Part shown: positions 18,406-26,418 of the stretch, piece after piece
How the letters are laid out: each line of letters starts with the position of its first letter
Position numbering within the stretch: position 1 is the stretch's first letter
Notes under the pieces: model-generated
The model's database searches: none
Told to the model about the DNA's origin: nothing
Seen by the model: the letters and a program-made list of their open reading frames with translations, nothing else
Position numbers and translations under genes: made by a program
NCBI RefSeq assembly: GCF_001029285.1
Contig: NZ_LDZY01000008.1
Coordinates: 62,001 to 126,000, forward strand
Source of the DNA: Desulfosporosinus acididurans
GTDB lineage: Bacteria; Bacillota; Desulfitobacteriia; Desulfitobacteriales; Desulfitobacteriaceae
Length of the DNA: 64,000 nucleotides
Direction: 5' to 3'

Positions 18406-19371
18406 TTGATTACAGAAGTTTATCCCGGGATTTACAAAAATGAAATCCCCTTACCCAAAAATCCCTTAAGGGCTATAAATAGTTATATTCTGCTTTCGGA
18501 TACAAGAAATCTAGTTATAGATACGGGTTTTAACACCTTAGAATGTCAGACTGCCTTGTTGGAAGGCCTCAATGAATTGGAGGTTGACCTGAGCAAGACC
18601 GATCTATTCATTACTCATATGCATACTGATCACTCAGGTTTAGCGCCTGTTCTGAAGAAACTTGGGGTAAATACTATATATTTCAGTAAGGTTGACGGAG
18701 ATCTTTTTAATCAAACTTCCAAACGTGATGCTTTCTTTCAGACCCTTAACAAAATATTCGGCTTTAAAACTGATGTCGCTTCTGCGTTTGGTAAAGAGTT
18801 TGGCAAAAGACTTACTGAGACTCTGGAATTTACGCCGTTAGCTGAAGGAGATAAATTAGATATAGGAGATTATTGTTTAGAAGTCGTGGATATTCCTGGA
18901 CACACTCCGGGACAGATTGGCTTATACGAACGAAAGCACAGGCTGTTTTTTTGCGGAGATCATGTTCTCGATGAGATTACCCCAAACATCACCTTCTGGG
19001 GATTTGAACAGGATATTTTAGCAACATATTTGAGAAGCCTCAATAAGGTTATCGAGTATGATATCGATTATCTATTTACAGCTCATCGTAAAATTATAAG
19101 AGACCACCGTTCAAGGATTAAAGAACTTATTGCTCACCACGATGAAAGGCTCGGAGAAATTCTCGATATTCTCTGTGAAGGGAGAAAGACAACCGGCGAA
19201 GTGGCTGCTTCGATGCACTGGGATTTAAGTTATAAAAAATGGGAGGACTTTCCCCATCCACAAAAATGGTTTGCTTCAGGGGAAGCATTGTCACATTTAG
19301 AGCATCTGGTGCATACTGGGAAGGTCGAACGTATCGAGGTGGATGAAGCCTTTTTTTATCAGCTTAAATAA
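18406..19371 (+). CDS. metallo-beta-lactamase-fold hydrolase
   Basis: A binuclear metal hydrolase of the glyoxalase II-like superfamily. The metal motif THMHTDHSGL (HxHxDH) lies at about residue 75, further ligands are in DIPGHTPGQIGLY and FFCGDHVLDEITPN, and TAHRKII supplies the last His. About 100 residues of helical C-terminal extension follow, typical of a Firmicutes subgroup of unknown substrate. I choose the TTG at 18406, because the TTG at 18391 is part of the TTGGAGG ribosome site. 321 aa. Confidence 0.85.
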   Translation: MITEVYPGIYKNEIPLPKNPLRAINSYILLSDTRNLVIDTGFNTLECQTALLEGLNELEVDLSKTDLFITHMHTDHSGLAPVLKKLGVNTIYFSKVDGDLFNQTSKRDAFFQTLNKIFGFKTDVASAFGKEFGKRLTETLEFTPLAEGDKLDIGDYCLEVVDIPGHTPGQIGLYERKHRLFFCGDHVLDEITPNITFWGFEQDILATYLRSLNKVIEYDIDYLFTAHRKIIRDHRSRIKELIAHHDERLGEILDILCEGRKTTGEVAASMHWDLSYKKWEDFPHPQKWFASGEALSHLEHLVHTGKVERIEVDEAFFYQLK

Positions 19372-19435
19372 CTAAGTAGAGTCTTACACGGAAAGAAATC
19401 ATTCATAAAGAGTTAATGTAGGGAATGGTAAAAAA

Positions 19436-21228
19436 GGGGGCTGTGTGAAAACACAGCCGAGAGAAACCGCTAGAAATCATTAGATTTCGGCGGTTTCTCC
19501 GCGTATTCGGAAGAAAAATGGTATAATTATGACAAGGAAAGAACGAATGAGGCAGGTGTTTTCTCCTTGTCAAAACCGGGTAAAAAAGTACATAACCAAG
19601 TTGTTTTTAAAGAGTATAATCAGAATCAACTGAGCTTACCAATAGATTTGGAATGTCTTATTCCTCCCAATCATATGGTCAGAGTGGTAAACTCTGCTAT
19701 CGATCAAATGAATCTGGAACCTCTTTTAGCTAAATATCCGGGAGGTGGACGTTCGAGTTATCATCCCGTCATGATGACCAAACTGATCGTTTATGCCTAT
19801 GCTGATAAAACGTTTTCTAGCCGCCGCATAGAAAAGGCAGCCCGCGAAAACATCATGTATATGTGGTTGTGCGGAGGAAATAGTCCGGATTTTAAAACCA
19901 TCAACAGCTTTCGGGGCGAACGTATGAAAGATGTGTTGGTTGAGATTTTTAGTGAGGCTGTTGAACTTTTACATAAACAAGGCTATATCAAGCTGGAAAA
20001 TTATTTCTTAGACGGGACAAAAATAGAAGCCAATGCTAATAAGTACAGCTGGGTCTGGGGAAAATCAACCAAGCGCTACAAAGAAAAGCTGCGGGAAAAG
20101 TGCCGAGAACTCTTTGAATTTGCGGAGCTAACCAATCAGAAAGAAAATGAGGAGTATGGGGACCGGAACCTGGAAGAACTAGGAGAAGAAAAACCGATTG
20201 ACTCCCAGGCTATAGAAGAAGCGGTTAAAAAGATCGATGAACGATTGGCCCAAAACCCAAAGGAAAAGAAATTCATTAAAGTTAAACGAGTCTTACTGAA
20301 AGATTACTTACCTCGTATGAAGAACTACGAAAAACAAGAGGAACTGCTGGCAGAGCGCAACAGTTATTCGAAAACGGATACAGACGCCACCTTCATGCGA
20401 ATGAAAGAAGATGCTATGAAGAACGGGCAATTAAAGCCGGGTTACAATGTCCAAATAGGAACAGAAAATCAATTTGTCGTAGGATATAGTATCCATCAAT
20501 CAGCAGGCGATACCAATTGCATGAAAGAACATCTGGAAGAATTGAAGAAAAACTTAGGGGGGAAACTCCCTGCCAACATTGTTGCCGATGCGGGATATGG
20601 CAGTGAAGAGAATTACGAATATCTGACTCAAAAGAACCTTGGGAACTATGTAAAATATAATACCTTTCATAAGGAAGCAACGGCCAAGTGGAAATCCGAT
20701 CCGACGCTGGTTCAGAATTGGCTCTATGATAAGGAGAAGGATGAATACACGTGCGGGTTTGGGAGGGTTCTAAGGTTCAAGCACATAAAAACTCAGAAAA
20801 GCAAAAGGGGCTATCAAAGTACAATCCGAGTCTATCAAAGTGATGATTGTCAAGATTGTCCCTACCGCAAACGTTGTATTAAGCAAAGTAATAATGCGAA
20901 TTTTAAGAAGCAGATCAACATTAACCCTAAAGGCAATGAACTAAAAGCAGAGGCAAGGGCTAATCTGACCAGCGAATATGGGATAAAAATGCGTAGCTTA
21001 AGACCTATAGAGGTGGAAAGTGTCTTTGGAGATATCAAAGGCAATTTTGGTGTGCGACGATTTATCCTAAAGGGATTGGAAAAGGTCAAGCTGGAGTGGG
21101 GATTACATTGTATTGCCCATAACATGAGAAAACTGACTGTCGTCTTAGGATAGACGGTCAGTCAGTTTAGCCTTCCCCATTCGAAACCTATTGAGGGGCT
21201 GTGAGAAACAAAGTTTCAACACAGCCCC
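19436..21228 (+). mobile_element. IS1182-family insertion sequence, apparently intact
   Basis: About 1.79 kb bounded by imperfect inverted repeats, GGGGGCTGTGTGAAA at the left and its complement TTTCAACACAGCCCC at the right, with one full-length transposase gene. The flanks are AAAAA on the left and TTTTTT on the right, so no unambiguous target duplication can be read; the ends may extend a few bases. Each end can form a hairpin (GGGGCTGTG with CACAGCCCC on the right). A TATAAT at 19522-19527 could drive the transposase. Confidence 0.85.
19567..21153 (+). CDS. IS1182-family transposase
   Basis: A DDE transposase of 528 aa. The N-terminal region LSLPIDLECLIPPNHMVRVV and the PGGGRSSYHPVMMTKLIVYAYADK stretch are typical of IS1182/IS5-like enzymes, as are FLDGTKIEANANKYSWVWGK and VADAGYGSEENYEYL carrying acidic catalytic residues. 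A zinc-ribbon-like region (CQDCPYRKRCIK) precedes the C-terminal SVFGDIKGNFGVRRF segment with the last acidic residue. No frameshift or internal stop is seen, so the element may be active. The start is TTG at 19567, the only start consistent with the conserved N-terminus. Confidence 0.92.
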   Translation: MSKPGKKVHNQVVFKEYNQNQLSLPIDLECLIPPNHMVRVVNSAIDQMNLEPLLAKYPGGGRSSYHPVMMTKLIVYAYADKTFSSRRIEKAARENIMYMWLCGGNSPDFKTINSFRGERMKDVLVEIFSEAVELLHKQGYIKLENYFLDGTKIEANANKYSWVWGKSTKRYKEKLREKCRELFEFAELTNQKENEEYGDRNLEELGEEKPIDSQAIEEAVKKIDERLAQNPKEKKFIKVKRVLLKDYLPRMKNYEKQEELLAERNSYSKTDTDATFMRMKEDAMKNGQLKPGYNVQIGTENQFVVGYSIHQSAGDTNCMKEHLEELKKNLGGKLPANIVADAGYGSEENYEYLTQKNLGNYVKYNTFHKEATAKWKSDPTLVQNWLYDKEKDEYTCGFGRVLRFKHIKTQKSKRGYQSTIRVYQSDDCQDCPYRKRCIKQSNNANFKKQININPKGNELKAEARANLTSEYGIKMRSLRPIEVESVFGDIKGNFGVRRFILKGLEKVKLEWGLHCIAHNMRKLTVVLG

Positions 21229-21364
21229 TTTTTTATGTAGATCAATCTTCTGAAAATCGTTTTATTATATAAAAATATGACTAAATCCTATTTTGAGAGG
21301 AAGGAGTCCCTGTAGATTTGGCGAATTCTGATAAATGCTGTAGCAAGAAAGGTAAAAATCAGCT

Positions 21365-23188
21365 ATGAAAACGTCTTCATTTGGCAAGTATGAAAGAATC
21401 ATTAATAAAGGGACTATGAATATCATTGTTTTTGCTTGTGTTATTATTGTTATCGCGATACTGGCTACAGGCATATCCAGCTATATTATCGTAAAAAATG
21501 CCATGATCGAGAAACTGCAGAAACAAGATCTAGTCTATATTTTAAAGTCTATTTCGGCTCAAATTGATGATAGAATCGATAGGGCGAAGGAAACGTCCTT
21601 AATTCTTGCCGATAATCCCGAAATAATACAATGGTTTCAAGAGGGTGAGACGGACGAAAACTTTAAAAAATTGTTTATAAAACAGATGACTGATGTTGCT
21701 AAAACCTTGAATTATACTGTTTTTTTCACAAATCGAAGGACAGGTCATTACTGGACAAATTCTAATTTGCTTACCGATACCATGAGTAAGGATAATATTT
21801 CGGATCGCTGGTTTTATGATACTCTGGCTTCAGACCGAAAAATTACCCTAAACATAGATCATAACGTAGTACTTAATCAAACGAATTTGTGGATTAATAC
21901 CCTGATGGGTGATCCTCATGATCCAGCGGGAGTTGCTGGGGTAGGGGTGGACTTGCAAGATATCTCCAAAGAATTTGGCAATTATAAAATAGGAAATGGG
22001 AGTAATCTGTGGCTTATTGATACGACGGGAAAAATAAGTATCTCGGATGACGTTGAGCAAAGCGGAGGACGTCTCTCGGAATATCTACCTGCGGGGATAT
22101 TTACTGATATTCTAAAAAATGCTTCCAATGGAGAGTCCATGAAGATTGTTAGCTATGTCGGTCAAAATGGACGAAAGGATTTGGTTTACCAAAAGTTAAA
22201 ATCATGTAATTGGATCCTGGTCTTTCAAATTAACCGATCAGAGACCTTAGGACTGCTTAATTCCATTATGGTCAATACCTTAGTGAGTGTTGTCATAGTC
22301 CTTATTTTCTTGATTCTCGTTTTTTATACGGTTTCTTCTAAAATCGCTAATCCGTATAAGAAAACACTTCAACTAAATCTTGAATTAGAAAATGAAATCG
22401 AAGAAAGAACTACTGAACTACGTGAACAAAATTCAAAGATGACAGAGAGTATCTATTATGCCAAAACAATTCAAGAATCAATTTTGCCTTCTTCGGAAGT
22501 TCTGCAAAGGATTCTAGGCAGTCACTTTGTTCTCTGGCGACCGAGGGATCTAGTCGGTGGTGATTTCTATTGGCTTAGAGAGACAAAGATTGGCTGGATT
22601 TTGGTAGTAGGTGATTGTACAGGACACGGCGTACCGGGTGCTTTAATGACAATGGCAGTTAACTCGATACTTAGTAATATCGTTTCTAAAAACGAAGTAA
22701 TAAGCCCGACTGACATGATCAAGGATCTTAATCATCAATTAAAAGATGCTCTTAACAAGGAAAAAGGTGATTATGCAACAGATGATGGCCTTGATGCTGC
22801 TATTTTGAGTTATGAAAACAGTGGAAGACTATTGTTTGCGGGAGCTAAAATGAATATGTATGTAGCTTCCTCCGGGCAGATGACAGTTTATGAAGGTCAT
22901 AGGAATGGGATTGGTTATATAAAATCAATCTTTAATGATGGAATTTCCGATACCATAGTAAGTCTTAGGCCTGGCGTCCGAGTATATTTGACAACAGACG
23001 GTTATGTTGATCAAAACGGAGGCCCTCATAATTATTCCTTTAGTAAACGCAGGTTCCGAACCAATCTTCTTAACACCTTGGATCTTCCAATAACGAAACA
23101 AGGCGAATGGCTGGAAAACGAACTCACTTCTTATCAAGGTCAGGAACCTCAGAGAGATGATATTACTGTTCTTGGTATAGAGTTTTAA
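21365..23188 (+). CDS. membrane sensor with PP2C/SpoIIE phosphatase domain (SiaA-like)
   Basis: A 607-aa membrane protein: TM helix at about 19-43, an extracytoplasmic sensor of dCache type (about 44-295, with FTNRRTGHYWTNSN), a second TM at about 299-325, a coiled coil (about 335-370), and a cytoplasmic PPM/SpoIIE Ser/Thr phosphatase domain with the metal aspartates in DLVGGDFYW and VGDCTGHGVPGALM. In the Pseudomonas Sia system, SiaA dephosphorylates SiaC. The two genes directly downstream are SiaB- and SiaC-like, which makes that role likely here. It starts 130 bp after the IS1182 element, so its promoter may have been affected by that insertion. Confidence 0.88.
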   Translation: MKTSSFGKYERIINKGTMNIIVFACVIIVIAILATGISSYIIVKNAMIEKLQKQDLVYILKSISAQIDDRIDRAKETSLILADNPEIIQWFQEGETDENFKKLFIKQMTDVAKTLNYTVFFTNRRTGHYWTNSNLLTDTMSKDNISDRWFYDTLASDRKITLNIDHNVVLNQTNLWINTLMGDPHDPAGVAGVGVDLQDISKEFGNYKIGNGSNLWLIDTTGKISISDDVEQSGGRLSEYLPAGIFTDILKNASNGESMKIVSYVGQNGRKDLVYQKLKSCNWILVFQINRSETLGLLNSIMVNTLVSVVIVLIFLILVFYTVSSKIANPYKKTLQLNLELENEIEERTTELREQNSKMTESIYYAKTIQESILPSSEVLQRILGSHFVLWRPRDLVGGDFYWLRETKIGWILVVGDCTGHGVPGALMTMAVNSILSNIVSKNEVISPTDMIKDLNHQLKDALNKEKGDYATDDGLDAAILSYENSGRLLFAGAKMNMYVASSGQMTVYEGHRNGIGYIKSIFNDGISDTIVSLRPGVRVYLTTDGYVDQNGGPHNYSFSKRRFRTNLLNTLDLPITKQGEWLENELTSYQGQEPQRDDITVLGIEF

Positions 23189-23218
23189 ATTATGATTACA
23201 GGAAGAGGGGAAAATGGG

Positions 23219-23764
23219 ATGATTCACCTTCAACAGCTAAAAAGATCACTTGAAGAATACCGTGTTTTGATCTGCTTTTCAGGCCAATTCTCCCAGGGCA
23301 TTGTAGAACAGCTCTGCGATTCTATCAAAGGACACTTGAGTGAAGGCCCAGGAACAAAGCAAAACCCCATGAGAGTAATCTCAATTTTTGTCGAACAGGC
23401 TCAAAATATTATAAATTACAATCAAGTAAAAAAGAATCATAAATATTATGATCAATTTCTAGAATCTAGTATTGTGACCATAGGAAAAAACGGGGAAAAT
23501 TTTTTTGTGACATCCGGTAACATTATTGATAACAATGACTTGCAGCCTCTCCTAAAAAAAATTGATTACCTCAATTCTCTTGAACCAGGAGATTTAAAGA
23601 CTCTTTACAAAGAAGTTATGAAAAATGGAGGATTTGAAGAACTTGAACGAAGTGCAGGCTTAGGTCTAATCCATATGGCTCGCAAATCAAAATCACCTAT
23701 TGAGTACGAAAGCTATCCGATTAATGAGGAATTATCCTATTTTCAAATCAATGTGAATAGTTAG
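23219..23764 (+). CDS. SiaB-family protein kinase
   Basis: A small kinase-like protein (about 181 aa) of the SiaB/DUF6272 type, predicted to phosphorylate the SiaC-like protein encoded next. The N-terminus has the FSGQFSQGIVEQLCDSIKGHL helix and RVISIFVEQAQNIINYNQ, the region corresponding to the helices and N box of histidine-kinase-like ATPase folds, and GLGLIHMARKS near the C-terminus resembles a G box. I prefer the ATG at 23219 with AAGAGGGG upstream over the ATG at 23192. Spacing to siaA-like is short (30 nt) and to siaC-like 13 nt, which indicates one operon. Confidence 0.85.
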   Translation: MIHLQQLKRSLEEYRVLICFSGQFSQGIVEQLCDSIKGHLSEGPGTKQNPMRVISIFVEQAQNIINYNQVKKNHKYYDQFLESSIVTIGKNGENFFVTSGNIIDNNDLQPLLKKIDYLNSLEPGDLKTLYKEVMKNGGFEELERSAGLGLIHMARKSKSPIEYESYPINEELSYFQINVNS

Positions 23765-23777
23765 GAGTTGGAGAAGG

Positions 23778-24152
23778 ATGGAGAGGCTATTCATCAAGGA
23801 ATCAAAAAGTACTCCCCTTGTAGATTTCGATTCAGACAAGGGCTTGCTAGTTTTAAAAGGGCAATCGTATCCGGAAGACCCTTTTGCTTTTTTCAAACCC
23901 ATAATAGAGTGGGTTAAAGAGTATTTAGCAAGTAATCCGAAGACTGTTTCTCTGGAATTTACTTTGACATATATTAATACCAGCAGTTCTAAGTGCATAA
24001 TGATGCTTTTGGATATCCTGGAAGAGTCCTTTGACAAGGGATTAACCATCGATCTTAAATGGTTTTGTAATGAGGAAAATGAATATGAGCAGGAATGTGC
24101 TCAAGAATTCCAAGAGGACTATACATTTCCTTTTGAAATAGTACTAGTTTAA
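23778..24152 (+). CDS. SiaC-family phospho-regulator (DUF1987)
   Basis: A 124-aa anti-anti-sigma-like switch protein. It has the family stretches KGQSYPEDPFAFFKPIIEW and LTYINTSSSKCIMMLLDIL; the Thr in NTSSSK is residue 68, the same number as the phosphorylated Thr68 of Pseudomonas aeruginosa SiaC. In that system unphosphorylated SiaC binds and activates the diguanylate cyclase SiaD, and a GGDEF protein is encoded directly downstream here. Start ATG at 23778 after GGAGTTGGAGAAGG. Highly acidic C-terminal part. Confidence 0.9.
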   Translation: MERLFIKESKSTPLVDFDSDKGLLVLKGQSYPEDPFAFFKPIIEWVKEYLASNPKTVSLEFTLTYINTSSSKCIMMLLDILEESFDKGLTIDLKWFCNEENEYEQECAQEFQEDYTFPFEIVLV

Positions 24153-24204
24153 TGGCTATCCAATGATAAGTTCTTTTAGGATTTGGAGGAGGTGGTGATG
24201 TCCT

Positions 24205-25827
24205 TTGAAAGATCATAAAATGTTCAACAATATTTTTGAAGAAGAGATGGCCGTTTATCAAGAGGCCAGGGATTTTTTAAAAAAAGGCAATTTAACGTAT
24301 ACGGGTTTATTGGCTAAATTTGATAGTTTAATTAATCAGTATTGCCGTTTAATCAATATAACTCGACGGCTCTGCAGCATCAGCGATGTACAAAGCAGAG
24401 ACTTAAAGCGGAAAGAACGAGAGATACAGAATATCTTGGATCATTCAGATCAAGGTTTTTTAACCTTTGGAAAGGATTTGCTGATTCATAAAGAGCATAG
24501 TTCGGAATGTATCAGGATATTTGGCCGCAAGGTCGTTCATGAAAATATATTGGATCTTCTGCGCAGCGAAAATGAAGATCAAAACAGACTTATTGCTGAT
24601 GTTTTTCATAAGGTTTTTGATCTTTCTCCCGGGGAGGTTCAGCTGTCTTATATTAACGAACTGCCTAATTTGTTGAAGATTCAAGGAAATTTTATTAATA
24701 TTAAATACAAAATGATTTCTGATGGTTTAGACTATCGAAATCAGGCCTTAATGGTCATTCTGACAGATATCACTGAAAAACGAAAAACAGCCGATCAGGT
24801 CTTATTTCTTAGTTACCACGACAAGCAAACATCTCTGTATAACAGGGCCTACGTTGAAAGCATCATTCCTCAACTTCAAATCGAGTCAAATCTTCCCTTA
24901 AGTATTGTCATGGCTGATTTAAACACTTTAAAACTTGTTAATGATGTCTTTGGACACGAAACCGGTGATAAGCTTATTGTTAATGCGGCAAAGATATTCC
25001 TTTCTTGCTGCCGTAAGAGCGACATTGTAGCTCGGTGGGGCGGAGATGAATTTGTAATGATACTTCCTGGCGCGAATCAGGAGGTTTGTGCGAGAATATG
25101 CAATAACATAAAGTCAATGTTTATGACCCAGTCTGCAGATCCTGTTGATCAGAGCACTTCCCTGGGATCAGTTACTCTCGACAATTGGAAAACAGATATA
25201 ATCAGCTTAATCGGTGCGGCGGATCGTGTAATGTATAAGAACAAGCTAACTGAGCGGAAGAAAACAAGGGAAATGTTTGTTTCCAGTGTCGAGAAAGTTA
25301 TAGAGATTAAATGTCCTTCCTATCTGGAGCACAATGCTCGAGTTGAAGCCTTAGCCCGTTCATTTGTCAAGCTGCAGGGAGTTGAATTAAACTCGCAAGA
25401 AATGGATCATTTGATCTCCCTGGCTCGTTTTCATGATATTGGCAAGGTAGCTATTCCTGGCGAACTCCTGAAAAAAAACACCTCTCTGACAGAGGACGAA
25501 TTTAAAATTATACGTCAATACCCTGAAGTTGGCTATAGGCTGGCTCATTCCATGGGAGAGCCGCTCTTGGCTCAGTCCATCTTGGCTCTTCGGGAATTTT
25601 GGAATGGAAAGGGTTATCCGCGCGGTCTAAAAGGAGAACAAATTCCTCAAAGTTCCCGTATTATTTCCATACTGGATGTGTATGACATTATTACTCATGA
25701 TCAACCCTATAGAAACAAGAAAACAAAGGAAGAAGCTTGTCAAGAATTGCAGCGAGGTTCGGGTGTTCAGTTTGATCCTCAGCTGACAAATCTTTTTGTT
25801 AATAACTTACAATCACTGTTATCCTAG
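24205..25827 (+). CDS. GGDEF diguanylate cyclase with degenerate HD-GYP domain (probable Sia effector)
   Basis: A soluble 540-aa protein: N-terminal helical stalk (1-75, with NITRRLCSISDVQ), a PAS-like domain (about 75-195), GGDEF domain (about 205-345) and HD-GYP-like domain (about 355-540). The GGDEF motif is intact at 279-283 and an RxxD product-inhibition site (RKSD) lies five residues before it, so c-di-GMP synthesis with feedback control is expected. The HD pair is present (His410-Asp411) and the GYP is kept at 470-472. However, the usual HHE before it is LRE (462-464), so phosphodiesterase activity is doubtful. TTG start at 24205 with AGGAGGTGG upstream. It stands where siaD does in Pseudomonas. 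Confidence 0.88.
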   Translation: MKDHKMFNNIFEEEMAVYQEARDFLKKGNLTYTGLLAKFDSLINQYCRLINITRRLCSISDVQSRDLKRKEREIQNILDHSDQGFLTFGKDLLIHKEHSSECIRIFGRKVVHENILDLLRSENEDQNRLIADVFHKVFDLSPGEVQLSYINELPNLLKIQGNFINIKYKMISDGLDYRNQALMVILTDITEKRKTADQVLFLSYHDKQTSLYNRAYVESIIPQLQIESNLPLSIVMADLNTLKLVNDVFGHETGDKLIVNAAKIFLSCCRKSDIVARWGGDEFVMILPGANQEVCARICNNIKSMFMTQSADPVDQSTSLGSVTLDNWKTDIISLIGAADRVMYKNKLTERKKTREMFVSSVEKVIEIKCPSYLEHNARVEALARSFVKLQGVELNSQEMDHLISLARFHDIGKVAIPGELLKKNTSLTEDEFKIIRQYPEVGYRLAHSMGEPLLAQSILALREFWNGKGYPRGLKGEQIPQSSRIISILDVYDIITHDQPYRNKKTKEEACQELQRGSGVQFDPQLTNLFVNNLQSLLS

Positions 25828-25896
25828 GATAATTTAGGAGGCTGTTTTTTGTAAAGCAAGAACGGGAGCAGTTTGATTCTAAAGGAGGTTAGCAGC

Positions 25897-26217
25897 TTGA
25901 TCACTGTTGATGCAAAGGCACTTCGCTATCTTCAGGAAAGAACGTCATCCGTAGTACTTGGCTTGGAATTAAATCCGTCAATGGGTGGCTGAGCTTGTTC
26001 GGCAGAGCACGTAACAGGTAGTTACGTTCCCAAAATTTATCTGAGAGAACCGGATACTAACGAACTCTTTAATTTTAAGCTGCAAGAAATCGGGACACTA
26101 AAACTATATTATTCTCCAAGAATCGGGGTCGCACAGGGACATCAAGATATTAAGATTAAACTTAGAAAGCTGTTGTTCTTTAATTGGCTAACGTTAGTAG
26201 GAGCTAAGATACTTTGA
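25897..26217 (+). CDS. HesB-like (CC/Se motif) selenoprotein with in-frame UGA at codon 32
   Basis: The frame reads from TTG at 25897 (GGAGG 8 nt upstream) to TGA at 26215, 107 codons, with one internal TGA at 25990-25992. Reading that codon as selenocysteine gives a GG-U-A-C-S motif. This matches the redox or metal loop of small HesB/IscA-like proteins from Clostridia in which Sec replaces Cys. The flanks fit that fold: an ITVDAKALRYLQ N-terminus and GTLKLYYSPR followed by IKIKLRKLLFFNWL. Just after the UGA is a SECIS-like hairpin. Coding character continues unchanged on both sides of the UGA, which argues against a pseudogene. Exact function is unknown; thiol/selenol redox chemistry or metal binding is inferred. 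It follows the Sia-like cluster by 70 bp. Confidence 0.82.
26009..26027 (+). promoter_or_regulatory. bacterial SECIS-like hairpin
   Basis: ACGTAAC pairs with GTTACGT around the loop AGGTA. The loop starts 24 nt after the UGA at 25990. Stem length, distance and a GGU in the apical loop match known bacterial SECIS elements (the E. coli fdhF loop also contains GGU). It would recruit SelB with Sec-tRNA. Confidence 0.75.
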
Positions 26218-26241
26218 AAACAGGTACCTTAGACGTTTTTG

Positions 26242-26298
26242 GGCAAAACAACAACTCCGCATCACTTATGGAAAGATGGTGCGGAGTTGTTGTTTGCC
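26242..26298 (+). terminator. large hairpin terminator after the selenoprotein gene
   Basis: GGCAAAACAACAACTCCGCA at 26242 pairs with TGCGGAGTTGTTGTTTGCC ending at 26298 with minimal mismatch, a stem of about 20 bp. A short T-rich segment (TTGGCTAAAAATTTGTTTT) follows. Confidence 0.7.
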
Positions 26299-26319
26299 TT
26301 GGCTAAAAATTTGTTTTAA

Positions 26320-26373
26320 TTTATCCAGTTGTATCTGAAGCCCCGATGTTCAGCTTTAGCTGAACGAGTTCAC
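26320..26373 (+). repeat. IS605-like element, copy D (54-bp deletion form)
   Basis: This minimal copy keeps only the left border (TTTATCCAGTTGTA) and the whole right end (GAAGCCCCGAT, hairpin GTTCAGCTTTAGCTGAAC, tip GAGTTCAC). It defines both outer boundaries of the family well. Confidence 0.8.
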
Positions 26374-26418
26374 TTGAAATGTCCAGATGAGTAGTTAGGA
26401 TCTAAATGAAATGTGGAT

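Noticed and set aside
25897-26217. Reading the gene after the Sia-like operon as a pseudogene with a nonsense mutation
   Set aside because: Only one TGA interrupts it, at a Sec/Cys-type motif, with a SECIS-like hairpin at the right distance and intact coding on both sides.
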